The notes: generated by a model from the letters alone, not told the origin. Positions 34,338-44,858 are shown, counted from the first letter of the stretch. The stretch: DNA of 62,785 bases from Nitrospira sp. (GCA_024331095.1 JANDJE010000012.1:1-62785); one strand, 5' to 3'. Made by a program: numbers and translations.

Positions 34338-35414
34338 ATGCTCTATAACTGGCTCTATCCGCTCCATACGGAATTTTCGTTTCTGAACGTGTTTCGGTAT
34401 CAGAGCTTTCGGATCATTTACGCCGCCGTCACGGCGTTTCTGATCGCGTTCGTCCTGGCTCCTCCCATGATTCGCAAGCTGCAAGAAATCAAGTTGGGAC
34501 AACAGGTGCGGGAGGACGGGCCGAAGCGGCACCTGGCCAAGAGCGGAACGCCGACGATGGGGGGAATTCTGATCATCTTCGCCGTCATGCTGTCGACGCT
34601 GCTGTGGGCCGACATCTCCCGATCCGTCATCTGGCTGGTCCTCGCGGCCACCTTCGGTTTCTTCGTCATCGGGTTTGCGGACGACTATCTCAAGTTCGTG
34701 AAGGCCCGGTCGAAGGGGTTGTCGGCGTCGCAAAAATTTGCGGCGCAAGTCTGTATCGCCCTGGGTATTGCGCTCACGCTGTATCTACTGCCCAATTACA
34801 GCACCAAGCTGAGCGTGCCGTTTTTTAAGAACTTTATGCCGGATCTGGGATGGTTCTACGTCGTCTTCGCCGTGCTCGTCATCGTGGGCAGCTCCAATGC
34901 CGTCAACCTGACCGACGGGTTGGACGGGCTGGCGGTCGGCCCCATCATGATCGCGGCCTTGGCCTACACCGTGGTCGCCTACGTGACCGGACACCGGTTG
35001 ATGTCGGAATATCTGTTGATCCCTCATATCGAGGGAGCGGGGGAATTGGCCGTCTTCACGGCGTCGATTCTGGGGGCCAGCTTGGGGTTCCTTTGGTACA
35101 ACACCTACCCGGCGTCCGTGTTCATGGGAGACGTGGGCTCGCTGCCCCTCGGCGCCGCGTTGGGGACGGTGGCGGTCATCACCAAGCACGAGTTGTTGCT
35201 GCTCTTGGTCGGCGGGGTCTTCGTGATCGAAGCGGTGTCGGTCATTTTTCAGGTGCTCTCCTACAAGTCCAGGGGGAAACGCATTTTTCTCATGGCGCCG
35301 ATTCATCATCATTTTGAAATGAAGGGATGGGAAGAACCCAAGGTGGTGGTCCGTCTGTGGATCATCGCCATTCTTTTGGCGCTGCTGAGCCTGAGCACGT
35401 TGAAGCTGCGGTGA
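34338..35414 (+). CDS. mraY: Phospho-MurNAc-pentapeptide translocase (lipid I synthase)
   Basis: The 358-residue polytopic membrane enzyme has about ten transmembrane segments and hallmark motifs: TMGG early, [35 protein letters not shown] and [15 protein letters not shown]. It transfers phospho-MurNAc-pentapeptide to undecaprenyl phosphate, forming lipid I on the inner face of the membrane. The gene follows murF after 58 bases and is four bases before murD. Confidence 0.96.
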   Translation: MLYNWLYPLHTEFSFLNVFRYQSFRIIYAAVTAFLIAFVLAPPMIRKLQEIKLGQQVREDGPKRHLAKSGTPTMGGILIIFAVMLSTLLWADISRSVIWLVLAATFGFFVIGFADDYLKFVKARSKGLSASQKFAAQVCIALGIALTLYLLPNYSTKLSVPFFKNFMPDLGWFYVVFAVLVIVGSSNAVNLTDGLDGLAVGPIMIAALAYTVVAYVTGHRLMSEYLLIPHIEGAGELAVFTASILGASLGFLWYNTYPASVFMGDVGSLPLGAALGTVAVITKHELLLLLVGGVFVIEAVSVIFQVLSYKSRGKRIFLMAPIHHHFEMKGWEEPKVVVRLWIIAILLALLSLSTLKLR

Positions 35415-35418
35415 CGAG

Positions 35419-36837
35419 ATGAACATGGTCGCGCCGGAGAGGCTGAACGTCAGGGGAGTCAGGGTCACGGTCGTGGGGTTGGCTCGAAGCGGGGTGGCCG
35501 CCGCCCGATTGCTGGAAGAGGCCGGCGCTCTGGTGACGGTGGCGGATCGAAAGGATCGGACCGAATTGCGGCAGAGCCTTGAACGGCTTGATCGGTCCGC
35601 GGTTGCCATCGCGGCGGGACCGGACTATGAGTCGGCGATCGATGCCGCCGAGCTGGTGGTCATCAGTCCGGGCGTGCCGTACCGCGCGGAGGCGTTGGAA
35701 CGGGCGCGCCGGCGGGGAGTCAAGGTGTTGAGCGAGCTCGAACTGGCCTCCCGGTTTCTGTCCGCTCCGATTTTGGCCGTCACCGGCACCAACGGCAAAA
35801 GCACCACAGTGACGTTGATCGGCAAGATGTTGCAGGCAAGCGGCAAGCGCGTGTTCGTCGGAGGAAATTTGGGCGTTCCTCTCAGCGAAGCGGCGAGCCT
35901 GGCGTTCCGTGCCGATCGAGCCGATGCGGGACCCGGTCCGTTCGACGCGTTGGTCGCGGAAGTGTCCAGCTTCCAGTTGGAAACCGTGGAGCGGTTTCAT
36001 CCGCGAATCGCCGCGATCTTGAACGTGACCGTCGATCATCAGGACCGATACGACTCGCTGGATGAATACATCGCGGCCAAGGCCAGGATTTTCGAGAATC
36101 AAACGTCCGTGGACTACGCCCTCTTTAACCTTGACGATCCGCTGGTTGCGCCGCTGAGGCGGAAGGCGAAGGCCCGTGTCTTGGGGTTCACGAAGCAAGC
36201 GGCGTTGCCGTCCGACGTCGAAGGAGGCGCCTATCTGGACGGTGAGCGCGTGACGGCGGTGATCGATGGGCGGGTTCAGGAAGTCTGTCATCGCGGGGCG
36301 ATCACGATCATCGGGCCGCACAACGTGGAGAACGCGATGGCCGCGTCCGTGTTTGCATTGCTGTGCGGGTGCCCCGTCGAGGCGGTTCGACGGGTTCTGC
36401 GGGAATTCCCAGGCCTTGAACACGCGCTGGAAGTCGTTCGCGACCGGCGGGGGGTCCGATTCATCAATGACTCGAAAGGCACCAACGTGGATGCCACGCT
36501 CAAGGCGTTGGAAAGCATCGATCGGCCGATCTGGCTCATCGCCGGCGGACGGGACAAGGGGGGGGATTTCTCTCGCCTGCTTCCCGCCGTTCGTCAACGG
36601 GTGAAGCGGCTGGTGCTGATCGGAGAAGCCGCGCCGCTCATTGCCTCCGCCATGCGCGGGTACGGATCGATCGAGCGGGCAGGCACGCTCCGCGAAGCGG
36701 TGGAGATCGCCGCCTCCGGTGCGACGGCCGGCGATGTGGTGTTGTTGTCGCCGGCTTGCGCGAGTTTCGACATGTTTGCCGATTATCAGGACAGGGGGCG
36801 CCAATTCAAATCGCTGGTGCGCGCTTTACCCGAATAG
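35419..36837 (+). CDS. murD: UDP-MurNAc-L-alanine:D-glutamate ligase
   Basis: The 472-residue Mur ligase has an N-terminal UMP-binding domain ([21 protein letters not shown]), the ATP loop [18 protein letters not shown] and [51 protein letters not shown] and [18 protein letters not shown] follow. It adds D-Glu to UDP-MurNAc-L-Ala. ATG 35419 lies four bases after the mraY stop. Confidence 0.95.
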   Translation: MNMVAPERLNVRGVRVTVVGLARSGVAAARLLEEAGALVTVADRKDRTELRQSLERLDRSAVAIAAGPDYESAIDAAELVVISPGVPYRAEALERARRRGVKVLSELELASRFLSAPILAVTGTNGKSTTVTLIGKMLQASGKRVFVGGNLGVPLSEAASLAFRADRADAGPGPFDALVAEVSSFQLETVERFHPRIAAILNVTVDHQDRYDSLDEYIAAKARIFENQTSVDYALFNLDDPLVAPLRRKAKARVLGFTKQAALPSDVEGGAYLDGERVTAVIDGRVQEVCHRGAITIIGPHNVENAMAASVFALLCGCPVEAVRRVLREFPGLEHALEVVRDRRGVRFINDSKGTNVDATLKALESIDRPIWLIAGGRDKGGDFSRLLPAVRQRVKRLVLIGEAAPLIASAMRGYGSIERAGTLREAVEIAASGATAGDVVLLSPACASFDMFADYQDRGRQFKSLVRALPE

Positions 36838-36871
36838 GCGCGATGGGTCGCAAGAAAGTTGATGCAACATA

Positions 36872-38071
36872 ATGTCGCACAAAACTTCGGGGACGCTGCC
36901 GTTGCCCTGGACTTCTTCGGGATCGCGTTCGGCCAAGCGGGTGGCGATGGACCATACCTTGCTGGCTGTCACGATCGTTCTGGCCCTTGTCGGGCTGGTG
37001 ATGGTCTTCAGCGCGAGCACGGTCGTGGCCGGGAGTCGGTTTCACGACGCGGGATATTTTCTCAAACGGCAGATCGCCTGGTTGGCGATCGGTCTGCTGC
37101 TGATGCACGCGGCGTCCCGCCTCGACTACGTCTGGTGGAAGAGGCTGGCCGTTCCCCTGCTCGGTCTGACGGCGGTTCTCTTGGCGATGGTCTTGATTCC
37201 GTCGATCGGCGTCGTCGCCAAGGGAGCCAGGCGATGGTTGCAGGCGGGACCGATCATGGTCCAGCCGGCGGAAATGGCCAAGTTGACGTTGGTGATCTAC
37301 CTTGCCGCATATTTGGCCAGGAAAGAAGACCGGATCACCGGGTTCTTTGCGGGCCTCGTTCCGGCGTTGGTCGTGTTCGGTGTGCTGGGGGGCTTGGTGC
37401 TGTTGGAGCGGGACTTGGGCACGGTGGTGGTCATGGGCCTGACGGTCATGGGGCTTTTTTTCTTGGCGGGAGCGAAGCTGTCGCATCTTCTGTTGTTAGG
37501 AATGGGGGGCATCGCGGCGGTTGCGGCGCTGGTGCTTCAGTCGGGCTTCCGCCTTCAACGAGTGCTGGTCTTCTTGGCGCCTTGGAAGGATCCGACGAAT
37601 ACCGGGTTTCAGATCACGCAGTCCTTTCTGGCCTTCGGGCACGGAGGGCTGTTCGGCGTGGGGTTGGGGGAAGGGAAGCAGAAATTGTTTTTTCTGCCGG
37701 AGGCCCATACGGATTTCGTGCTGGCGTTGGTGGGCGAGGAGCTGGGATTGATCGGCACGGGGCTCATCATCACGCTCTTCGCCTTGTTCGTCGTCCGTGG
37801 GTTTCAGATCTCGGTTCGGGCGAGGATGCCGTTCGGCCGGTACCTGGGGATGGGCATTACGCTGCTCATCGGCGTTCAGGTCTTGATCAACGCCTGCGTA
37901 GTGACGGGGTTGTTGCCGACCAAGGGGCTGACCCTCCCATTCGTCAGTTACGGGGGCTCCTCGTTGGTGACCTGTATGACGGGGGTCGGAATTCTGCTGA
38001 ACATCTCGCGGGATCGCCGGGCCGGGCGGGAAGACACGGGGCGGAGAGGAGGAGGCTCGAAACGTCGATGA
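36872..38071 (+). CDS. ftsW: SEDS peptidoglycan glycosyltransferase FtsW
   Basis: The 399-residue polytopic protein has ten hydrophobic segments. SEDS hallmarks include GARRWLQAGPIMVQPAEMAK, a central LERDLGTVVV, GFQITQSFLAFGHGGLFGVG, LFFLPEAHTDFVLALVGEELG and GLLPTKGLTLPFVSYGGSSL. It polymerises lipid II at the septum with FtsI. The extreme N-terminus is uncertain: ATG 36872 gives a 25-residue polar extension before MDHTLLAV (36947). The stop overlaps murG by four bases. Confidence 0.94.
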   Translation: MSHKTSGTLPLPWTSSGSRSAKRVAMDHTLLAVTIVLALVGLVMVFSASTVVAGSRFHDAGYFLKRQIAWLAIGLLLMHAASRLDYVWWKRLAVPLLGLTAVLLAMVLIPSIGVVAKGARRWLQAGPIMVQPAEMAKLTLVIYLAAYLARKEDRITGFFAGLVPALVVFGVLGGLVLLERDLGTVVVMGLTVMGLFFLAGAKLSHLLLLGMGGIAAVAALVLQSGFRLQRVLVFLAPWKDPTNTGFQITQSFLAFGHGGLFGVGLGEGKQKLFFLPEAHTDFVLALVGEELGLIGTGLIITLFALFVVRGFQISVRARMPFGRYLGMGITLLIGVQVLINACVVTGLLPTKGLTLPFVSYGGSSLVTCMTGVGILLNISRDRRAGREDTGRRGGGSKRR

Positions 38072-39180
38072 TCGTCGTGATCGCCGCGGGCGGGACCGGA
38101 GGCCATTTGTATCCGGCCGTGGCGCTGGCCCGCGAATTTCTCCGCCGCGATGCCACGAACAAGATCCTGTTCGTCGGAACGAAACGCGGCATTGAAGCCA
38201 AGGTGTTGGCTCATGAAGGGTTCGAGTTGGCGCTCATTACGGCGAAACCGGTGATGGGAAAGGGGCCGTTCGAAGTTCTGAAGGGGTTGCTATCCCTTCC
38301 GATCGGCGTGTGGCAAGCCCGCGCCATTTTGAAACGGCGCGGGGCCGATCTCGTGATCGGAGTCGGAGGCTACACCAGTCCGGCCGTGCTGGCGGCGGCT
38401 CTTTTGCGGGGGACCCCGCGCGTCATCGTGGAGCCCAACGCCTATCCCGGCATGGCGAACAAGGTCGTCGCTCCGTTCGCGCAGCGGATTTTTCTGGCGT
38501 TCGAGTCGGCGGCTCAGGGGTTCGACCGTGAAAAAGTTCGCGTGACCGGCACGCCGATTCGACAGGAATTTGTGTCCCAGGACGATCGGTCTTCCGATGC
38601 CCCCGCCCTCCACTCGCCGCCTCGTCTCTTGATTTTCGGCGGGAGTCAGGGGGCCAGGGCGATCAACAATGCGGTTCTGGAAGGGGTGTCGTCTCTGGTC
38701 AAGCGGGTCCCCGACGTCGTCATCACGCATCAGACGGGAGAGGCGGATTATCAACGGGTGAGGGACGGCTACGACCGGCTCGGCGTGCGCGCGGAGGTGG
38801 CGCCGTTTCTGTACGACATGCCGAAGGTCTTACGGAACGCCGACCTCGTGGTGGCCAGGGCCGGCGCCATGACGATTGCGGAGCTGACGGCTTGCGGGAA
38901 ACCGGCGATTCTCATCCCGCTCCCGACGGCCATTTATGACCATCAGATGAAAAACGCGCGGGCGATGGAAGCCGCCGGGGGGGCGATCGTCGTTCCGCAG
39001 GCGGAGTTGACAGGGGCTCGATTAAGCGACTCGATCGTTGACGTCCTGTCCGATCCAGCACGGCTTCGGGCCATGAGCGTCAAGAGCCGAGCCATGAGGC
39101 GGATCGACGCCGGCGAAAAAATCGTGCGCGAATGTTACGCGCTGACGGGGAGGGCAGAGGATGGCGACGGGGCTGTTTGA
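38068..39180 (+). CDS. murG: UDP-GlcNAc:lipid I N-acetylglucosaminyltransferase
   Basis: The 370-residue GT-B enzyme has IAAGGTGGHLYPAVALAREF, GTKRGIEAKV, GVGGYTSPAVLAAAL, EPNAYPGMANK, FGGSQGARAIN, ITHQTGEADY, ARAGAMTIAELTACGKPAILIPLP and the DHQMKNAR tail. It makes lipid II on the inner face of the membrane. ATG 38068 overlaps the ftsW stop (ATGA). The first half of the longer open frame to the left belongs to ftsW in another frame. Confidence 0.96.
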   Translation: MIVVIAAGGTGGHLYPAVALAREFLRRDATNKILFVGTKRGIEAKVLAHEGFELALITAKPVMGKGPFEVLKGLLSLPIGVWQARAILKRRGADLVIGVGGYTSPAVLAAALLRGTPRVIVEPNAYPGMANKVVAPFAQRIFLAFESAAQGFDREKVRVTGTPIRQEFVSQDDRSSDAPALHSPPRLLIFGGSQGARAINNAVLEGVSSLVKRVPDVVITHQTGEADYQRVRDGYDRLGVRAEVAPFLYDMPKVLRNADLVVARAGAMTIAELTACGKPAILIPLPTAIYDHQMKNARAMEAAGGAIVVPQAELTGARLSDSIVDVLSDPARLRAMSVKSRAMRRIDAGEKIVRECYALTGRAEDGDGAV

Positions 39181-39253
39181 GCGGCGAAGGTCCGATGCCA
39201 TGGTCCGGGAATCCACGCCGTACGGTGGGGATCGATTACAAGGGGTGAGGCGC

Positions 39254-40648
39254 ATGGCAAGGTTTCGAAAGACCCAGCACATCCATCTCGTCGGGATCGG
39301 CGGCGCCGGAATGAGCGGCATCGCCGAGGTTCTCCTGACCATGGGATACACGGTGACCGGTTCGGATTTGCAGGTGTCCGAGACGACGAAACGGTTGGAA
39401 GAACTCGGCGGAAAGGTCTTCATCGGGCATCACGAATCGAACGTGGGGGCCGCTCAGGTCGTGGTGGTGTCTTCCGCCGTGACAGCGACGAATCCGGAAG
39501 TCCAGGCGGCGAAGAGCAGGCAGATTCCGGTCATTCCGCGGGCGGAAATGCTCGCGGAGCTGATGCGCCTGAAGTTCGGCATCGCGATCGCGGGAGCCCA
39601 TGGAAAGACGACGACGACCTCGATGGTGGCGAACGTGCTGGCCCAGGGGGGACTTGATCCGACGATGGTGATCGGCGGCAAGGTCAACGCGTTGGGCAGT
39701 CACGCCAGACTCGGCCGAAGCGATTTGTTGGTGGCCGAAGCGGACGAAAGCGACGGATCGTTTCTCCGTCTGTCGCCGACCATCGTCGCGGTCACCAATC
39801 TCGATCGCGAACATCTCGACCACTACGGGTCGATGGAGCGTCTCGCCGACAGTTTTGTGGAATTCATCAACAAGGTGCCGTTCTACGGGTCGGCGGTCTT
39901 ATGCGCCGACGACGAGCGCCTTCGTTCGTTGTTGCCCCGCGTCGTCAAACGTTACTACACCTACGGTCTTGGGGAGCGCGAGGGCGTCGTGCCGGATTTT
40001 AAGGCGACGGACGTCTCGCTCAAACAATGGGGGTCGGAATTCCGGGCCTATTTTCGGGGAACGAGCCTCGGTCCCTTCCGGCTGGCCGTGCCGGGCATCC
40101 ACAATGTCTCGAACGCGCTGGCGGCGATCGCCATCGGAATCGAATTGGAAGTTCCCGTCGATCTCATCCGCAAAGGGCTTGCGGCGTTCAGCGGCGTCGA
40201 ACGGCGGTTTCATCTTCGCGGCGAGGCCGGCGGCGTCACCGTCGTCGATGATTACGGGCATCATCCCACGGAAATTCGAGCGACCTTGGCGGCCGCGAAA
40301 CAGGGATGGAATCGGCGAGTGGTCGTACTCTTCCAGCCCCATCGGTATTCCCGCACGCGCGACTGTTTCGAAGAGTTTCTTCATGCGTTTGACCAGGCCG
40401 ATTCCTTGTTCGTGACGGAGATCTACGCGGCCGGCGAGCAACCGATACCGGGGACGTCGGGCAGGAATTTGGCCGAGGCCGTCGCGGCCGCCGGTCATCC
40501 GTCGGTGGTCTTTGTAGAGAAAAAAGACCTGTTGCCGGAGCAGGTCGTGCCGCACCTCCGGCAGGGCGACATGGTCCTGACGCTCGGCGCGGGCGACATT
40601 TGGAAAGCGGGGACGGAGATTCTGGCGCGATTGGCCGCGACGCCGTAG
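39254..40648 (+). CDS. murC: UDP-MurNAc:L-alanine ligase
   Basis: From ATG 39254 the protein begins MARFRKTQHIHLVGIGGAGMSGIAEVLL. It contains GSDLQVSETTKRLEELG, the ATP loop AGAHGKTTTTSM, AEADESDGSFL, TNLDREHLDHYGS, PGIHNVSNALAAIAI, YGHHPTEIRATL, FQPHRYSRTRD and LGAGDIWK. It starts the peptide stem by adding L-Ala to UDP-MurNAc. GGTGAGG lies just before 39254, so this start is preferred over ATG 39161. Confidence 0.95.
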   Translation: MARFRKTQHIHLVGIGGAGMSGIAEVLLTMGYTVTGSDLQVSETTKRLEELGGKVFIGHHESNVGAAQVVVVSSAVTATNPEVQAAKSRQIPVIPRAEMLAELMRLKFGIAIAGAHGKTTTTSMVANVLAQGGLDPTMVIGGKVNALGSHARLGRSDLLVAEADESDGSFLRLSPTIVAVTNLDREHLDHYGSMERLADSFVEFINKVPFYGSAVLCADDERLRSLLPRVVKRYYTYGLGEREGVVPDFKATDVSLKQWGSEFRAYFRGTSLGPFRLAVPGIHNVSNALAAIAIGIELEVPVDLIRKGLAAFSGVERRFHLRGEAGGVTVVDDYGHHPTEIRATLAAAKQGWNRRVVVLFQPHRYSRTRDCFEEFLHAFDQADSLFVTEIYAAGEQPIPGTSGRNLAEAVAAAGHPSVVFVEKKDLLPEQVVPHLRQGDMVLTLGAGDIWKAGTEILARLAATP

Positions 40649-40700
40649 CCGAAGCGGCGCATGATTCGTCACGTTCAGGCAACGGTCGCGATGTGGAGTC

Positions 40701-41639
40701 GTGAAGAGGAGTGAGGCGGTGGATCGACGGCGTCGGCGCCTCCGGGCGGCGGATCTGCAGGCGGCGACCGCCGGTCTGAAAGGAGAGGTCCGATTCGACG
40801 TTCCGTTGAGCGAATACACCTCGTTTCGGATCGGCGGGCCGGCCGACGCCCTGGTCGAGCCGGCTGATATGGAGGATCTGATTCGCGTCGTCAGGCAGAG
40901 CCATGAACGAAACGTGCCTGTTTTCGTATTGGGCGGAACCAATCTTCTTGTTCGTGACAAGGGAATTCGGGGTGTGGTGGTGAGTCTCGCAAGGTTGCGA
41001 ACCATCAAGGAAGAGCCGGGATCGGTGTTGTACGCCGAGGCCGGTGTGGGTATGCCGACCCTCATCGGCTACGCCATTCGCCGGTCGCTCAAGGGATTGG
41101 AATGGGCGGCCGGCATTCCCGGGACCGTGGGAGGGTGCGTGGTCATGAATGCCGGCACCAAACTCGGAGAAATGAAAGACGTGATCAAGGCGGTTCGAAT
41201 CGTAACGCCGACGGGGGCGGTGAAGGAACGCGAAGGGCGGGAGATCGTCTTCGGCTATCGGCGGGCGAAGCTCCCGGCCGGGGTCGTGGCGGGAGTGTGG
41301 CTCCAACTGGCGCCCGGCGTCCGATCGGAACTTGAACGGACGGTCAAGGACTATCTGCGCTATCGCCGGGAGACTCAGCCGTTGACCCTGCCGAGCGCCG
41401 GGTGCGTCTTCAAGAATCCGCCCGACGACTCGGCCGGCCGAGTCGTCGAGGCGGCGGGGCTCAAGGGGATTCACGTCGGAGACGCCGAAGTCTCCACCAA
41501 ACACGCCAACTTTATCGTCAACCGTGGACACGCGAGCGCCAAGGACGTGCTGGCGCTGATTCGAAAAGTTCGGGGGGAAGTCCGGCGAAAGACCGGCGTG
41601 AGGCTGGAATTGGAACTCAAGTTAGTGGGACAAGCCTAG
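40701..41639 (+). CDS. murB: UDP-N-acetylenolpyruvoylglucosamine reductase
   Basis: The 312-residue FAD enzyme has SEYTSFRIGGPADALVEP, GGTNLLVRDKGIRGVVV, AAGIPGTVGGCVVMNAG, PSAGCVFKNP (catalytic-serine region) and STKHANFIVNRG. It reduces enolpyruvyl-UDP-GlcNAc to UDP-MurNAc, using NADPH through FAD. GTG 40701 is preceded by GTGGAG. It follows murC after 52 bases. In many bacteria murB lies outside dcw; here it sits between murC and ddl, as in E. coli-related and Nitrospira-type orders. Confidence 0.94.
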   Translation: MKRSEAVDRRRRRLRAADLQAATAGLKGEVRFDVPLSEYTSFRIGGPADALVEPADMEDLIRVVRQSHERNVPVFVLGGTNLLVRDKGIRGVVVSLARLRTIKEEPGSVLYAEAGVGMPTLIGYAIRRSLKGLEWAAGIPGTVGGCVVMNAGTKLGEMKDVIKAVRIVTPTGAVKEREGREIVFGYRRAKLPAGVVAGVWLQLAPGVRSELERTVKDYLRYRRETQPLTLPSAGCVFKNPPDDSAGRVVEAAGLKGIHVGDAEVSTKHANFIVNRGHASAKDVLALIRKVRGEVRRKTGVRLELELKLVGQA

Positions 41640-41733
41640 CGGCGAGCGGGACGAAGGCGAGGGGCAAGATGGCCGAGGTTAGGGAGTCTCTAACGGAGTC
41701 TCTCCATGAAAGGGTCGATTCGGTGAACGGGCG

Positions 41734-42732
41734 ATGAAGCGAACGGGACGATTGACGGATGCGCGAATCGGGGTATTGATGGGCGGATGGTCCTCCGAGC
41801 GGGACATTTCGCTCAAGACCGGACAGGCCGTTCATCAGTCGTTGCTTCGTCTGGGATACGACGCCGTGTCCATCGACGTGGGCGATCGGCTGCTTCACGA
41901 TTTGAAAGAGCGGAAGATCGGCGTCGCGTTTTTGGCGTTGCACGGACAGGGAGGCGAGGACGGCACGATTCAAGGATTTCTGGAGACGATCGGGATTCCC
42001 TACACGGGTTCGGGAGTTCGGGCCAGCGCCGTGGGGATGAACAAGGTTGTGACCAAAACGTTGCTGGCCGCGCACGGCATTCCGGTTCCGTCCGGAGCGG
42101 TCGTCAGGCGAGGCGAAGGTCCGCCGTTGTCGAAAATTCTGAAGGGCGCGAAGCTGAAGTTGCCCGTCGTTGTCAAGCCGGCCTCGCAGGGTTCCACGAT
42201 CGGGGTGACCATCGTGCGCAGGCCGGTCGATTGGAAGAACGCCCTTGCGGAGGCGCACCGATATGACGATGAGGCCGTGGTCGAAGCATTCATTCCCGGA
42301 CGTGAAATTACGGTGGCGGTGCTCGGCGGCTTGGGAGGGAAACCCGAGGCTCTTCCGGCCGTCGAAATCGTGGCGCCCGGCGGGTTTTATGACTTTACGG
42401 CGAAGTATCAGAAAGGGAAAACGACGTATCGGTGTCCGGCTCCTTTGCCGGCGAGGGTGTCGAAACACATAACGGATCTGGGGCGACGGACATTCGCCGT
42501 CCTGGGCTGCGAGGGGGCGGCGCGCGTTGATTTTCGAGTGACGCCGGGGGGGCGTCCGTACATCTTGGAAATCAACACCGTTCCCGGCATGACGGAAACG
42601 AGTCTGTTGCCGATGGCGGCGGCGAAGGCGGGGATCGATTACGATCGATTGGTCGAGCGTATTTTGCAATCGGCGCTCGATCGAGTCGCTTCGTCGGCGC
42701 GGACAAAGGGAAGTGTGGCGGTGGGATCATGA
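41734..42732 (+). CDS. ddl: D-alanine-D-alanine ligase
   Basis: The 332-residue ATP-grasp enzyme has VLMGGWSSERDISLKTGQAV at the N-terminus (the GGxSxEreVSL motif, here with threonine and serine variants). ALHGQGGEDGTIQG, PYTGSGVRASAVGMNK, PVVVKPASQGSTIGV, the EFIPG-like VEAFIPGREITVAVLGG, EINTVPGMTETSLLPMAA and others follow. It makes D-Ala-D-Ala for MurF. The stop overlaps ftsQ by four bases. Confidence 0.95.
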   Translation: MKRTGRLTDARIGVLMGGWSSERDISLKTGQAVHQSLLRLGYDAVSIDVGDRLLHDLKERKIGVAFLALHGQGGEDGTIQGFLETIGIPYTGSGVRASAVGMNKVVTKTLLAAHGIPVPSGAVVRRGEGPPLSKILKGAKLKLPVVVKPASQGSTIGVTIVRRPVDWKNALAEAHRYDDEAVVEAFIPGREITVAVLGGLGGKPEALPAVEIVAPGGFYDFTAKYQKGKTTYRCPAPLPARVSKHITDLGRRTFAVLGCEGAARVDFRVTPGGRPYILEINTVPGMTETSLLPMAAAKAGIDYDRLVERILQSALDRVASSARTKGSVAVGS

Positions 42733-43613
42733 GGCTGTTTCGCAAACACCGGCGATACGTTGAGCAACAGCCGAGAAAAAACCAGTGGAAATGCCCGCGC
42801 ACGGCGGACGGCGCAAATCGGAACGCGGAAGCCAAACGATCCGGGATAATGGCCGAACCGGTCGTGTTGACACGCGCGTTGACACGATGGGCCGGCGCGG
42901 TCGTGGGGGTCGCGCTGATCGGTTGGACGATCGCGATGACCGTTCAGCACGCCGGGCCGTTTCTCGATCGATTGCTTGAAATCAAAGAGGTAACGGTGGA
43001 GGGGCTGCGCCGGATCGATCGCGGGGAGATCATCGATCTCGTGAAGCTCGACCCTCGGACCCCGCTCCACCGTGTTTCAACGGCCGATATCAAGGGCCGG
43101 GTGGAGTCTCATCCCTGGATCAAGCGCGCGACGGTGGAACGCGTTCCCCTCAACCAACTGCGCATCGCCGTGGTGGAACGGGTTCCGGGAGCGGTAGTTT
43201 CGACAGGGAAGGAAACCGTTCTGGTCGACGAAGAAGGCCGTGTGCTGGCTCCCCGTTCGTTGGACGAGGAGGAACCGTTGCCGTTTCTGTCGGGAGTCGA
43301 TCGCAAGGGATTGCTGCGAGGCGATGAGGACGCGCGGCGGGCGATTCTGTCCGGAATCGAGCTGGCGAAAATCGTGAGGCAAACTTACGAAGGGCCGGTG
43401 CGGGTGAACGTGGCGGACCCGGCCAATCTCATCGTGTCGGTCGGAAGCACACGGTTTCATTTCGACGAGGAAGGTGTCGGGGGCCAATGGGATCGATTTC
43501 GGCAAGTCAAGCAGGCGGTGCGGGAGTTGGACGCGATCGATGGGGACGGAGACGACGTCAACGACGTGGACCTCCGGTACGAGAATCGAGTGGTCGTGCG
43601 GGAAAGGGGGTGA
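42729..43613 (+). CDS. ftsQ: Cell division protein FtsQ
   Basis: The 294-residue bitopic protein has a basic cytoplasmic tail of about 50 residues, one membrane segment (WAGAVVGVALIGWTIAM), then a POTRA domain (EIKEVTVEGLRRIDRGEIIDLV through KGRVESHPWIKRATVER). A beta domain of FtsQ/DivIB type completes it (PGAVVSTGKETVLVDEEGRVL; VNVADPANLIVSVG). It recruits FtsL and FtsB to the septum. The start overlaps ddl (ATGA). It ends six bases before ftsA. Confidence 0.93.
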   Translation: MRLFRKHRRYVEQQPRKNQWKCPRTADGANRNAEAKRSGIMAEPVVLTRALTRWAGAVVGVALIGWTIAMTVQHAGPFLDRLLEIKEVTVEGLRRIDRGEIIDLVKLDPRTPLHRVSTADIKGRVESHPWIKRATVERVPLNQLRIAVVERVPGAVVSTGKETVLVDEEGRVLAPRSLDEEEPLPFLSGVDRKGLLRGDEDARRAILSGIELAKIVRQTYEGPVRVNVADPANLIVSVGSTRFHFDEEGVGGQWDRFRQVKQAVRELDAIDGDGDDVNDVDLRYENRVVVRERG

Positions 43614-43618
43614 TCGCG

Positions 43619-44851
43619 ATGCCGAAACGAGATCAAATCCTCGTCGGACTTGATATCGGGACCACCAAAATCTGCGCGATCGTGGCGGAGCTGGCCGAGA
43701 CCGGCGCATTGAACGTGATCGGCGTCGGATCGAGTCCGTCACGCGGACTGCGGAAAGGAGTCGTCGTCGACATCGAGAGCACGGTCGAATCGATCAAGAA
43801 GGCGGTGGAGGAGGCGGAATTGATGGCGGCGGTGCAGATCAATTCCGTGTATACCGGGATCGCGGGGAGCCACATTTCGGCCGAGAATTGCAAAGGCGTC
43901 GTCGTGTTGAAGCGCGCCGAGGTCACGCGGGAAGACATCAACCGGGCGATCGAGAGCGCGCGCACCTTGGCCGTCATTCCGCACGATCGCCGGATTCTGC
44001 ACGTGCTCCCGCGCGAGTTCATGGTGGACGGCCAAGAAGGCGTTCGCGAGCCGCTCGGGTTGTCGGGCCACCGGCTCGAGGTCAACGTGCACGTGATCAC
44101 GGGCGCCGTGACGTCGGCGCAAAACATCATCAAGAGCGTCAATCGAGCCGGGCTCGACGTGGTGGACATCATTCTTCAGCCGTTGGCGTCCAGCGAAGCG
44201 GTGTTGAGCCAGGAAGAACGGGAATTGGGCGTCGCCATGGTCGATCTCGGCGGCGGGACGACGGATCTGGCCATTTTCCTCGACGGCAGCATCCGACATT
44301 CCGCCGTGTTGCCCATCGGCGGGCAAAATCTGACCAAGGATCTGGCGATCGGTCTGATGACGTCGCAGACCGAAGCGGAAAAAATCAAGGTGCAGCACGG
44401 GATGGCCAGGGCGGAGTTGGTTCCGGGAAGTCAAGCCGTCGAGGTGCCGTCGGTCGGCGATCGTCCGCCGCGCATCTTCTCGCGTCGGGACATCGCCGAG
44501 ATCATCGAGCCGCGGGTCGAAGAAATGTTCGAGCTGGTGCGAAGAGAAATCGCGCGCGCCGGCTACGAAGGAATGTTGGGAGCCGGCGTCGTGCTGACGG
44601 GCGGTACGTCTCTCTTGGAAGGCATGCCGGACGCGGCTGAAAAAGTGCTCAATTTGCCGGCTCGCCGCGGCGGACCTTCCGGAGTGGGGGGGCTTCGAGA
44701 CATCGTCAGTCACCCCGGCTACGCGACGGGGGTCGGGTTGTTGCTGCACGCCAGGCGGCACGCCGACGAGTCGGAGTCGGTGGGGCTGCGCAACGGAGGA
44801 GCATGGTCCAAAATGGTCGGGTGGACGAAACGGATGTTGGAGGTGTTTTAA
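43619..44851 (+). CDS. ftsA: Cell division protein FtsA (actin-like membrane tether)
   Basis: The 410-residue actin-family ATPase begins MPKRDQILVGLDIGTTKICAIVAEL. It contains VEEAELMAAVQINSVYTGIAGSHISAEN (the 1C domain region), FMVDGQEGVREPLGLSGHRLE, MVDLGGGTTDLAIFLDG, IGGQNLTKDLAIGLM and GVVLTGGTSLLEGM. Its C-terminal amphipathic helix (SKMVGWTKRMLEVF) binds the membrane and FtsZ. ATG 43619 follows GGAAAGGGGG; GTG 43610 is in frame but less likely. The open frame begins further left in ftsQ, in a different frame. Confidence 0.96.
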   Translation: MPKRDQILVGLDIGTTKICAIVAELAETGALNVIGVGSSPSRGLRKGVVVDIESTVESIKKAVEEAELMAAVQINSVYTGIAGSHISAENCKGVVVLKRAEVTREDINRAIESARTLAVIPHDRRILHVLPREFMVDGQEGVREPLGLSGHRLEVNVHVITGAVTSAQNIIKSVNRAGLDVVDIILQPLASSEAVLSQEERELGVAMVDLGGGTTDLAIFLDGSIRHSAVLPIGGQNLTKDLAIGLMTSQTEAEKIKVQHGMARAELVPGSQAVEVPSVGDRPPRIFSRRDIAEIIEPRVEEMFELVRREIARAGYEGMLGAGVVLTGGTSLLEGMPDAAEKVLNLPARRGGPSGVGGLRDIVSHPGYATGVGLLLHARRHADESESVGLRNGGAWSKMVGWTKRMLEVF

Positions 44852-44858
44852 CTTAAAC

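Noticed and set aside
36859..38067. Long open frame joined to murG, looking like a 773-residue fusion
   Set aside because: It is the +2 shadow of ftsW; MurG proper starts at ATG 38068, with an ATGA overlap.
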